Assembly: GCA_050011315.1 (NCBI GenBank)
Contig: JBEKJI010000008.1
Coordinates: forward strand, 1 to 64,000
Length of the DNA: 64,000 bases
Reading direction: 5' to 3'
Source: Fen-549 sp050011315
Lineage (GTDB): Bacteria > Actinomycetota > Thermoleophilia > Gaiellales > Gaiellaceae
In this document: positions 33,864-41,388 of the stretch, one piece after another
Layout: each line of letters begins with the position of its first letter
Numbering within the stretch: position 1 is the first letter of the stretch
Notes under the pieces: model-generated
Databases searched by the model: none
Told to the model about the DNA's origin: nothing
Seen by the model: the letters and a program-made list of their open reading frames with translations, nothing else
Translations under genes and position numbers: made by a program

Positions 33864-34049
33864 GGCTCTGTCCTCCTGCTCGCGCCGGTGGCAGTTGCTT
33901 CCTTTTCGAGCACTCGTAACCGCCCGAGCGCGACAGTGATTCTATCGGCAGCCAATCCGGTTTCGGTCTCTCGGCCAGGGGCGAGATATGCGTTAGCGGT
34001 GCGACCGGCTCGACTCGCACTCGTCTCAATTGACCTCGGACCTCTCCGA

Positions 34050-34055
34050 TAAGGT
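34050..34055 (+). promoter_or_regulatory. -10 box TAAGGT of topoisomerase III (leaderless)
   Basis: TAAGGT is followed by 7 nt and the GTG at 34063, which fixes the start of the topoisomerase. Confidence 0.6.
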
Positions 34056-34062
34056 GTCACAC

Positions 34063-36267
34063 GTGAGCACAAAGACACTCGTAATAGCCGAGAAGCCGTC
34101 GGTCGGACGCGATCTTTCCGGCGTGCTGCCGGGATCCTTCGCCAAGCACGAGGGCTACCTCGAGTCGGACACCCACGTCATCACTTGGGCGGTCGGCCAC
34201 CTTGTCGAGCTGGTCGAGCCCGAGGACTACGACGAGCGCTTCAAGCGCTGGCGCATGGCCGACCTGCCGATCCTGCCCGAGGCTTTCAGGCTAAAACCGC
34301 GCGATTCCAAGTCGCGCAAGCAGCTCGACGTCGTCCTCAAGCTGCTCAAGCGCGAAGACGTCGCGGAGCTGATCAACGCCTGCGATGCCGGGCGCGAGGG
34401 CGAGCTGATCTTCGCCTACGTCTACGAGGTCTACCTCAGGTCGCGCGGGGCGAAGCCGAAGCCCGTCGAGCGATTGTGGATCTCCAGTATGACCAAGCAG
34501 GCGATCCGCGAGGGCTTCGAGCACCTGCGCCCGGGCGGGCAGATGGCATCGCTCGAAGCCGCGGCGCGCTCGCGCTCGGAAGCAGACTGGCTGGTCGGCA
34601 TGAACGCCACTCGAGCCGCGACCATCCGCGGCCGCGCCTGGGTAGGCGGCGTGGTCTCGCTCGGACGCGTGCAGACCCCGACGCTGGCGATGATCGTGAA
34701 CCGGGAGCGGGAGATCCAGGCCTTCGTCTCGGAGCCCTACTGGCTCATCCACGCCGGCTTCGACGCGGGCTACGAGGGACTCTGGTTCGAGGGCGACGAG
34801 ACACGGCTGAAGGACGGCGAGCGCGCGGGGGCGATCGCCGCCAAGGTGAACGGCGCCGAGGGCCTGGTCACCTCGGTCGAGCGCAGAGAGGCAAGCGAGC
34901 GCTCGCCGCTTCTCTACGACCTCACCTCGCTCCAGCGCGACGCCAACCGTCGTTTCGGCTTCTCCGCGCAGCGGACGCTGAGGACGGCGCAATCCCTGTA
35001 TGAAGGTCGGAAGGCGATCACCTACCCGCGCACGAACTCACGCTTCCTCTCCGGCGACATGGTCTCGCTGCTCAAACCCACGGCGGCCACGCTCGAGCCG
35101 ATCGCGGAATACGCGGAAGCGGCGCGATTCGTGCTTGCGCTCGAGCGCTTGCCGCTCGGGCGCGTCGTCAACGACGCCAAGGTCGAGGATCACCACGCGA
35201 TCATCCCCACCAACGACGAGCACGATGTCGAGCGCTTCTCCGACGACGAGCGGCGCATCTTCGACCTGGTTGCCCGTCGCTTCCTGGCTGTCTTCCATCC
35301 TCCGGCGCGTTACGCGAAGACGACCGTCGTCACCGAGGTCGAAGGCGAGAGCTTCCGCACCCGCGGGAAGGTCACGCTCGCGGCGGGCTGGCGCGCGGTC
35401 TACGGCTATGGAGCGGGCGGGAACGGGCGTCAGAACGAGGTCGGCGAAGCCGAAGAGGATGGAGAAGGGGGCGAGCTCCCGGCGCTCGTGGAGGGTCAGA
35501 AGGTTCTGTGCGTGAGCGCCGAGAGCGAGGCCAAGGAGACAAAGCCGCCGCCTCGCTACAACGAGGCCACCCTGCTTCTAGCAATGGAGACGGCGGGGAA
35601 GTTGATCGACGACGAGGAGTTGCGCGAAGCGATGAAGGAGCGCGGCCTGGGCACGCCGGCGACCCGCGCCGAGACGATCGAGACGCTGATCAGGCGCGAG
35701 TACATCGAGCGCGCCGGCAAGGAGCTACATCCGACACCCAAGGGTTTGCAGGTGATCTCCATGCTCGAGGAGCATCCGCTCACCTCCGCCGAGCTCACCG
35801 GCGACTGGGAGAAGCGCCTCGGCGACATCGAACACGGCTCCGGCGACCGGGCCGCCTTCATGCGCGAGATCGAGCGCTTCACACGCGAGACCGTCGAGAA
35901 GATAGCCGCGCTCGACCGCGAAAAACTCCGCCCCGAGAGGGTCGAGCTCGGGCTTTGCCCTCGCTGCGGCGCCGAGACAGGCGAGATCATTCGCGAGAAC
36001 TCACGCGCCTTTGGCTGCACCAGCTGGAAGAGCCGCGAGGAGACGGGTTGCGGCTTCGTGATCTGGAAAAAAGTCGCCGGCCGCTCAATCACGCCCGAGA
36101 TTGCCCGACAACTACTTGCAATAGGGCGTACTAATGACGTAATATCCGGATTCCGAAGCCGAGGCGGCAAACATTTTCGCGCGCGCCTCGTCTTGAACGC
36201 CGAAGGACAGATCGAGTTCGAGTTTCCGGCGCGCTCGAAAACTGCCCAGCCGGCTGCCGCGGAATAA
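34063..36267 (+). CDS. topB: DNA topoisomerase III (type IA)
   Basis: The protein has 734 residues. The Toprim domain begins KTLVIAEKPSVGRDLSGVL and includes NACDAGREGELIFAYVYEVY with the acidic DxD-like site. The active-site tyrosine is about Tyr321 in AITYPRTNSRFL. HHAIIPTNDE and LGTPATRAETIETLIRREYI are family blocks. The C-terminus has a zinc-ribbon-like cluster (LCPRCGAETGE, then FGCTS and TGCGFVIWKK) and a final topoisomerase C-terminal repeat. It removes single-strand crossings in DNA and can decatenate. I start at the GTG at 34063 because the Toprim strand begins three residues later. Confidence 0.93.
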   Translation: MSTKTLVIAEKPSVGRDLSGVLPGSFAKHEGYLESDTHVITWAVGHLVELVEPEDYDERFKRWRMADLPILPEAFRLKPRDSKSRKQLDVVLKLLKREDVAELINACDAGREGELIFAYVYEVYLRSRGAKPKPVERLWISSMTKQAIREGFEHLRPGGQMASLEAAARSRSEADWLVGMNATRAATIRGRAWVGGVVSLGRVQTPTLAMIVNREREIQAFVSEPYWLIHAGFDAGYEGLWFEGDETRLKDGERAGAIAAKVNGAEGLVTSVERREASERSPLLYDLTSLQRDANRRFGFSAQRTLRTAQSLYEGRKAITYPRTNSRFLSGDMVSLLKPTAATLEPIAEYAEAARFVLALERLPLGRVVNDAKVEDHHAIIPTNDEHDVERFSDDERRIFDLVARRFLAVFHPPARYAKTTVVTEVEGESFRTRGKVTLAAGWRAVYGYGAGGNGRQNEVGEAEEDGEGGELPALVEGQKVLCVSAESEAKETKPPPRYNEATLLLAMETAGKLIDDEELREAMKERGLGTPATRAETIETLIRREYIERAGKELHPTPKGLQVISMLEEHPLTSAELTGDWEKRLGDIEHGSGDRAAFMREIERFTRETVEKIAALDREKLRPERVELGLCPRCGAETGEIIRENSRAFGCTSWKSREETGCGFVIWKKVAGRSITPEIARQLLAIGRTNDVISGFRSRGGKHFRARLVLNAEGQIEFEFPARSKTAQPAAAE

Positions 36268-36397
36268 GGAAGGACCGAAGCCCGTTTCGGTCAGTGGGCG
36301 AGCATCCGGGAAGAGTCGCGGGTCGTGAGGAAGGGTCTGAGCGAGAGTAGAGGTTTCGCGATCAGGCCACGAGAGAAGAAAGGACGTCGAGGGTCAG

Positions 36398-37483
36398 TTG
36401 ACGCAAAACCAGTTGCAGGCAGTTTTCGAGAGTAGCGAGAGCGTCCGCGCTTTCGTGGACACCGCCGAAGAGCGCGGCATCGTCGAGCCGGCGGATATAG
36501 AAGCGCTCGTAGTGGAGCACGACCTCACCGAGATCGAGGTCGAAGATTTGATGCGCGAGCTCGAGCGACTCGGCGTCGAGATCGCCCAGCCGGCGGAGGT
36601 TGCCGCCAGCGAGGATGCTGTCGAGCCCGTCGAGACCGCGCCGGTAGAGGTGCCGGAGATTTCCGGTGCCGCTGACAGCCTGCAGCTCTTCCTTGCCGAT
36701 GTCGGCAAGCACAGACTGCTGACCGCCGCCGACGAGGTGACCCTCGCCAAGCGCATCGAGCGCGGCGATCCCGTCGCCAAGCGGCGGATGATCGAGTCCA
36801 ACCTTCGCCTGGTCGTCTCGATCGCAAAGGGCTACCGTGGCCTCGGCGTGCCTTTCCTCGATCTGATTCAGGAAGGAACGCTCGGTCTCAACCGCGCGGT
36901 CGAGAAGTTCGACTGGCGGCGCGGCTACAAGTTCTCGACCTACGCAACCTGGTGGATCCGCCAGTCGGTGCAGCGCGCGGTCGCAAACCATGCGCGCACG
37001 ATTCGCGTGCCTGTGCACGTAGTCGAGCGCCAGCAGAAGCTCTCCCGGGCCGCTCGCCGGCTCGAGGTCGAGCTGGGACGCGAGGCGACGCGTGACGAGC
37101 TCGCCGAGGCCACCGGTCTTCCGATCCAGCACGTGGACGAGGCGCTCGGTGCGGCCTCGGCCTCGGTGTCGCTGAACCAGACCGTTGGGGCCGACGACGA
37201 GGGCGAGCTCGGCGATCTGTTTGCCGATCGAGAGGCCTCCGATCCCTTCGACGAGGCCGAAGAGTCGCTGCGCCGGCAGGGCGTTCGCAAGGCGCTCGAG
37301 GCTCTGCCCGAGCGTGAGCGTCGCATTCTCGAGCTGCGTTTCGGCTTCGAGGGCGAGCCCTGGACGCTCGAGGCGATCGGGCACGAACTCGACCTCACCC
37401 GTGAGCGCGTACGCCAGCTTGAGGGCCAGGCTCTCGCCCGGCTTTCGGCTCTGCGTGAGCTGTCCTCGCTCGCAGCCGCCTGA
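36398..37483 (+). CDS. sigA: principal RNA polymerase sigma factor (sigma-70, RpoD/SigA)
   Basis: This 361-residue protein has a region 1.1-like head (ERGIVEPADIEALVVEHDL), region 1.2 (DSLQLFLADVGKHRLLTAAD) and region 2 (LRLVVSIAKGYRGLGVPFLD; KFSTYATWWIRQSVQRAV). Region 3 follows, then region 4 (LPERERRILELRFGFEGE; LDLTRERVRQLEGQALARL). The presence of region 1.1 marks it as a primary sigma factor. The start is a TTG preceded by GAGGG. Promoters elsewhere in the window (TTGACT-17-TAGCTT; TANNNT boxes) are what such a factor would read. It follows topoisomerase III by 130 nt. Confidence 0.94.
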   Translation: MTQNQLQAVFESSESVRAFVDTAEERGIVEPADIEALVVEHDLTEIEVEDLMRELERLGVEIAQPAEVAASEDAVEPVETAPVEVPEISGAADSLQLFLADVGKHRLLTAADEVTLAKRIERGDPVAKRRMIESNLRLVVSIAKGYRGLGVPFLDLIQEGTLGLNRAVEKFDWRRGYKFSTYATWWIRQSVQRAVANHARTIRVPVHVVERQQKLSRAARRLEVELGREATRDELAEATGLPIQHVDEALGAASASVSLNQTVGADDEGELGDLFADREASDPFDEAEESLRRQGVRKALEALPERERRILELRFGFEGEPWTLEAIGHELDLTRERVRQLEGQALARLSALRELSSLAAA

Positions 37484-37596
37484 CGGTAGCTCCAGGTAGA
37501 CGTCTCGAACGTTCTCCGAGCGGCGTCCTGCGACGCCCTCACGAGGGCTGTCGCTAGGATCCTCCAGCACGACGGGACGATCACGGGGAGGAAGCA

Positions 37597-39237
37597 GTTC
37601 TAGCTCGAACGCGGAAAGCAGTCGCTCTTCTTACGGCCGTGCTCGCGGTCGGCGCGGGGTGCGGCGGCTCCGGCAATACGTCGAAGGGCTTGCCACGGTT
37701 CAAGACGCGTAGCTTTTCGGCGCTTCGAGTTGAGATCGACGCAGGTGTCGACTCGCTCGATCCCGGGCTTTCCTTCACCTCGGAGAGCTGGCAGAGCCTC
37801 TGGAACGTCTATCTGAGCCCGCTCGGATACGAGCATGCGGACGGCCGGGCGAGCACGCGAATCGTGCCGGCGCTGGCGGAGAAGATGCCGGACATCTCCG
37901 GCGGCGGCCGGGTCTACGAGTTCCGCTTCCGCAAGAGCCTGCGCTACTCGAATGGCAAGTTCGTGCTGGCGAGCGACTTCGGCAACGCGATCCGCAGGCT
38001 CTACCTGCTCGACTCCTTCGGGGCGCCGCTCTTTGACGACATCGTCGGCGCCGGAGTGAACGCCGCGCGCCGCGGACCTATCTCGGGCATTCAAACCGAC
38101 GACTTGGCGAGGCGGGTCACGATCCATCTCGCGCGTCCGAACCCCAGTTTCCTCGACGCGCTGGCGAGTATCTTCGCCGCACCGGTTCCTCAGAGCACAC
38201 CCAGCCGCGATCAGACGCGCGATCCGATCCCGTCGACGGGACCGTACAAGATCTCACAGGTCAGATGGCCGAAGGAGTTCACCCTGACTCGGAACCGCTA
38301 CTTCAGAGCCACGGACGCCGTTCCGAACACCAACCCCGACCGGATCGTCATAAGCATCGTTCGCGGCAGCAGGACGGCGTTCGAGCGGCTCGTGGCCGGG
38401 CAGGCCGACTACGTGGACGCTCCAATGGCGCTCGTCTCGCTCGAGCGCGCCGAGAAGAAGGGCCTGGTGCAGCTGCGTACTTCCTCCGCAGCCAACACGC
38501 ACTACTTCTTCATGAACACGACCGTGCGACCGTTCAACGACATCCGCGTGCGCCGCGCTGTCAACTACGCCATCGACCGCGAGCATCTGGCGAACATCCT
38601 CGGAAAACTGGCCGTGCCGACCGAGAACATCCTGCCGCCGCTGTATCCGTCGTACCGGAAACACGATCTCTACCCGTACAACATCTGGCGCGCGCGGGCA
38701 CTCGTGCGCCGGGCTAAAGCCGTTGGCGTACCGGTGAAGGTCTACGGGCTCACGAGCCCGGCATCCGCGCGCATCGCAACCTCCTATCTGATACAGCAGC
38801 TCGCCTCAATCGGCCTCAAGCCGAACCCGACACCGAAGCTACTACCCCCCGCCCTCTACTGGTCCAGGATCGGTAGCCGGCACACCCGCGCGCAGATCGG
38901 ATATGCGTTCTGGATCCAGGGCTACCCGAGCCCATTCGAGTGGTTCGAGTCGTTGCTCGGCGCCGACCAGACTCACGGGCTGGCGAACACCAACTACTCG
39001 TTTGCCGATATAGCTCCCGTGAACGCCGAGATCGCGCGGCTGGCGCGGGAGCCGGAGCTGAACGACGACGTGAACGCTCGTTGGGCCTCGCTCGACCGGC
39101 TGGCGATGCAGTGGGCGCCGCTCGCACCCTTCCTGAACGAGCGCCACGTGGACGCCTTCGGCCCGCTCGTCGACCTTCGCTGCTACACGGTGAATGCTCT
39201 CTACGGGCTCGATTACGGCCGGGTCTGTCTCAAGTAG
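37597..39237 (+). CDS. oligopeptide/solute-binding lipoprotein of an ABC transporter (SBP family 5), non-canonical GTT start
   Basis: The frame encodes 546 residues. The mature part is a family 5 (OppA/DppA-type) binding protein: LSPLGYEHADGRASTRIVPALAEKMP-like N-lobe, RKSLRYSNGKFVLASDFGNAI, NDIRVRRAVNYAIDREHLANI and a C-lobe ending LYGLDYGRVCLK. The lipoprotein signal peptide LARTRKAVALLTAVLAVGAGC is complete only if translation starts at GTT 37597, which follows GGGGAGG by 5 nt. The first canonical start (GTG 37639) removes the basic n-region and leaves eight residues before the lipid cysteine. An in-frame TAG at 37555 excludes earlier starts. No permease or ATPase genes are adjacent. Confidence 0.85.
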   Translation, partial: VLARTRKAVALLTAVLAVGAGCGGSGNTSKGLPRFKTRSFSALRVEIDAGVDSLDPGLSFTSESWQSLWNVYLSPLGYEHADGRASTRIVPALAEKMPDISGGGRVYEFRFRKSLRYSNGKFVLASDFGNAIRRLYLLDSFGAPLFDDIVGAGVNAARRGPISGIQTDDLARRVTIHLARPNPSFLDALASIFAAPVPQSTPSRDQTRDPIPSTGPYKISQVRWPKEFTLTRNRYFRATDAVPNTNPDRIVISIVRGSRTAFERLVAGQADYVDAPMALVSLERAEKKGLVQLRTSSAANTHYFFMNTTVRPFNDIRVRRAVNYAIDREHLANILGKLAVPTENILPPLYPSYRKHDLYPYNIWRARALVRRAKAVGVPVKVYGLTSPASARIATSYLIQQLASIGLKPNPTPKLLPPALYWSRIGSRHTRAQIGYAFWIQGYPSPFEWFESLLGADQTHGLANTNYSFADIAPVNAEIARLAREPELNDDVNARWASLDRLAMQWAPLAPFLNERHVDAFGPLVDLRCYTVNALYGLDYGRVCLK

Positions 39238-39351
39238 GAGCATCGCGCGGCGCTCTTTTCCGCTTCATCAGAGGGATTCGCCGGGGCAATCCCTAGAACG
39301 AGGGACAAGGCCGCGCTAAAGCGGCTTTCTCCGCAGGCCGATACCGAGGCC

Positions 39352-39681
39352 GTGGACGCTGCAGAGCGAAAGGAAATCCTGAGCCGTTATATCGATCACT
39401 CGCGACGGTTCGAGGAAGTCGCGCAGCGTCGCGCCGGCGCAACCAGCGGCGAGGTCATTCCCTTTGGTTCGCCGCTCCGCGTCGAGCAGGAGCCGACGAG
39501 CCGGGAGCTGGAGGTTCTTCAGCTCATTTCCGACGGCCTCGTCAACCGTGAGATCGGTGCCCGCCTCTTCCTCTCGGAGGAGACGGTCAAATCCCACGTT
39601 CGCCACCTGCTCGCCAAGCTCCAGGCCCGGTCAAGAGCCCACGCCGTCGCTGTTGGCTTCCGGCGCGGGCTCATCACCTAG
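39352..39681 (+). CDS. small LuxR-type helix-turn-helix regulator
   Basis: This 109-residue protein has a 45-residue helical head (ERKEILSRYIDHSRRFEEVA) and a C-terminal LuxR/GerE domain: TSRELEVLQLISDGLVNREI, LSEETVKSHVRHLLAKLQARS. No receiver or ligand domain is present. It is one of four LuxR-type DNA-binding proteins between 31.8 and 44.3 kb. The GTG start is without a strong Shine-Dalgarno. It precedes the AT-rich patch. Confidence 0.85.
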   Translation: MDAAERKEILSRYIDHSRRFEEVAQRRAGATSGEVIPFGSPLRVEQEPTSRELEVLQLISDGLVNREIGARLFLSEETVKSHVRHLLAKLQARSRAHAVAVGFRRGLIT

Positions 39682-39691
39682 ATTCGACCGG

Positions 39692-39712
39692 TTATCCCCA
39701 CCCTGTGGATAA
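39692..39712. promoter_or_regulatory. inverted pair of DnaA-box-like sequences
   Basis: TTATCCCCA (39692-39700) faces TGTGGATAA (39704-39712). The second is a perfect DnaA box on the minus strand (TTATCCACA) and the first differs from it at one position. With a 3-nt gap they form a near-perfect palindrome, so an operator for another dimeric protein is equally possible. Confidence 0.5.
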
Positions 39713-39766
39713 TCCCTCGATAGGGGGATGCCGAGGCAACCCGAAAGGGGAAGTATCGAAGTCCCT

Positions 39767-39844
39767 CTACCAGGCCTTCATGGTTCCGCCGATGGCGGCG
39801 ATTGTTGCGATAGCTGAGATGATTCCGAAAAAGCGCGCTTTCAT
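39767..39844 (-). CDS. 25-residue hydrophobic peptide
   Basis: The minus strand encodes MKARFFGIISAIATIAAIGG followed by TMKAW and TAG. It has two basic residues in the first four, a 16-residue hydrophobic core and a basic, aromatic end, so it could cross the membrane once. A G-rich Shine-Dalgarno (AAAGGGGGG) ends 4 nt before the ATG. It is divergent from the HD-GYP gene and lies beside a LuxR-type gene. It could be a signalling peptide, a type I toxin-like peptide or an accessory membrane peptide; no family is recognised. Confidence 0.55.
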   Translation of the reverse strand: MKARFFGIISAIATIAAIGGTMKAW

Positions 39845-39923
39845 GACACCCCCCTTTCCCCATAGACGTTGCGATGCGGGCGACAACTCGTGGTCGCAGA
39901 CGGCGTTTCCTGGCTCAGCACTT

Positions 39924-39929
39924 TAGTGT
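39924..39929 (+). promoter_or_regulatory. -10 box TAGTGT of the HD-GYP gene
   Basis: TAGTGT is followed by 8 nt and the ATG at 39938, consistent with a leaderless transcript. Confidence 0.5.
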
Positions 39930-39937
39930 CTTCGAAG

Positions 39938-41383
39938 ATGGACTTCAAACCGCATCAGGTTGCTTTTCTTCTTCCAAGGAGCAACCGAGACCACCGAGAA
40001 CAAGCCTCTGCCGCATCCGCGCGAGGTAGCGCATCAGATATATGGGTCGCTATATACGTGATGAGTCTTCTAGCGGCCGCGGTTTGCGTGTTTCTGGTCT
40101 CTTATCCGTCATCTTCGGACTCGCCGAGCCTACTCGCTCTAGCGCTACTCGCGCTGACATCACTCCTCGCAGAACGACAAAGCGTGAAGCTCGTTCCGTC
40201 TATCGAGATCTCAGTTGCGTTCTTCCCTGTTCTTTTCACTGCAGTTCTCTATGGTGGGTTTTGGGCCGGTTTGGTTGGAGGAGTTGGCCTTCTTCTCCGC
40301 TTCGGAAGGCCGTACCTACGCTGGACCAGCTGGTTTTCTACGAGAATCATCGTGGCGTCTGTCGCTGGCGACGTTGCTCAATTGAGCCGGTTTTCGGACT
40401 CTTTTTCGCTCGGTTCGTTAACTCTGTCAGCTGTCGCGGCCGTTGTCGTGTATACGATCCTCGATACGGTTTTTGCCGCAATGACGCTGAAAGTACGACG
40501 GACCGCGAAAGTAGTAGAACTAATCAAAATGGCGGTGTTAATCGACGTCGTATCGGTTCTACTGTATTCTCCAGTAATAGCGATTCTCGCTTATGCTTTT
40601 CTTGAAGCTCCTCGATGGACGCTCGTTCTCTTCATTGCACCAGCGTTCGCGACTCAGCGGTTGTTCATACTCTATCGCGAGCAAGCGGATACTGCGAAAA
40701 GCCTATCCGAAGCTATCGCGCGTCTAGAAAGAGTGAACCTTTCCTTCGCGACTGCGCTCGTCACAGCGCTAGACGCGAGGGATCACTATACGGCCGGGCA
40801 TTCCGCGGCTGTAGCCGTATACGCACGGGATATAGCAAAGAAGTTAAATCTCTCGGAAGAAGAACAGAACCGCGCTCATGTGTGCGGACTGCTTCATGAT
40901 ATCGGCAAAATAGGTGTGCCGACTGGTGTTCTCGAGAAGCGTGGTCCATTGAAGGCTGACGAAAGAGTTGCGATCGAGGCGCATGCTGAAATCGGCGCTT
41001 CGATTCTGGGAAGGATTGAAGGCTACGAAGAAATGGCTTTCGCTGTTCGCCACCATCATGAGCGTTACGACGGTGTTGGCTACCCTGATGAACGCGAGGG
41101 CGAGGAGATTCCGATTTTGGCGCGTCTTGTTGCTGTAGCTGACGCTTATAGCGCTATGACTTCCGAACGGCCGTACAGAGTCGCACTCACGAGCGCAGAA
41201 GCGCAAGAGCGGATAAAGCGGGAAGCAGGGAAGCAGTTTGACCCGGATGTGGTTCGGGCGTTCCTTTCTTTGCTTGGGCAAGCCAGCGAGGCTTACGTGT
41301 CAGGGACCGATAGTGACTTCGCTATTGAGATCGGCGAGATGGCGGCTATCAAGAGCGAACCGTCGCTCGCCCTTCTTCGTTGA
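39938..41383 (+). CDS. membrane-bound HD-GYP domain protein (putative cyclic-di-GMP phosphodiesterase)
   Basis: The protein has 481 residues from the chosen ATG. The first half has about eight hydrophobic helices resembling a MASE-type sensor (VAIYVMSLLAAAVCVFLV and onward). A helical linker (EAIARLERVNLSFATALVTA) leads to an HD-GYP domain with HSAAVAVYARDIAKKL, the metal-binding CGLLHDIGKIGVP and HHHERYDGVGYPDE. HD-GYP enzymes hydrolyse cyclic-di-GMP. The coding sequence is visibly richer in A and T, with codons rare in its neighbours, which suggests transfer. Its stop lies 5 nt from the stop of the convergent LAL regulator. Confidence 0.9.
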   Translation: MDFKPHQVAFLLPRSNRDHREQASAASARGSASDIWVAIYVMSLLAAAVCVFLVSYPSSSDSPSLLALALLALTSLLAERQSVKLVPSIEISVAFFPVLFTAVLYGGFWAGLVGGVGLLLRFGRPYLRWTSWFSTRIIVASVAGDVAQLSRFSDSFSLGSLTLSAVAAVVVYTILDTVFAAMTLKVRRTAKVVELIKMAVLIDVVSVLLYSPVIAILAYAFLEAPRWTLVLFIAPAFATQRLFILYREQADTAKSLSEAIARLERVNLSFATALVTALDARDHYTAGHSAAVAVYARDIAKKLNLSEEEQNRAHVCGLLHDIGKIGVPTGVLEKRGPLKADERVAIEAHAEIGASILGRIEGYEEMAFAVRHHHERYDGVGYPDEREGEEIPILARLVAVADAYSAMTSERPYRVALTSAEAQERIKREAGKQFDPDVVRAFLSLLGQASEAYVSGTDSDFAIEIGEMAAIKSEPSLALLR

Positions 41384-41388
41384 CGCGA

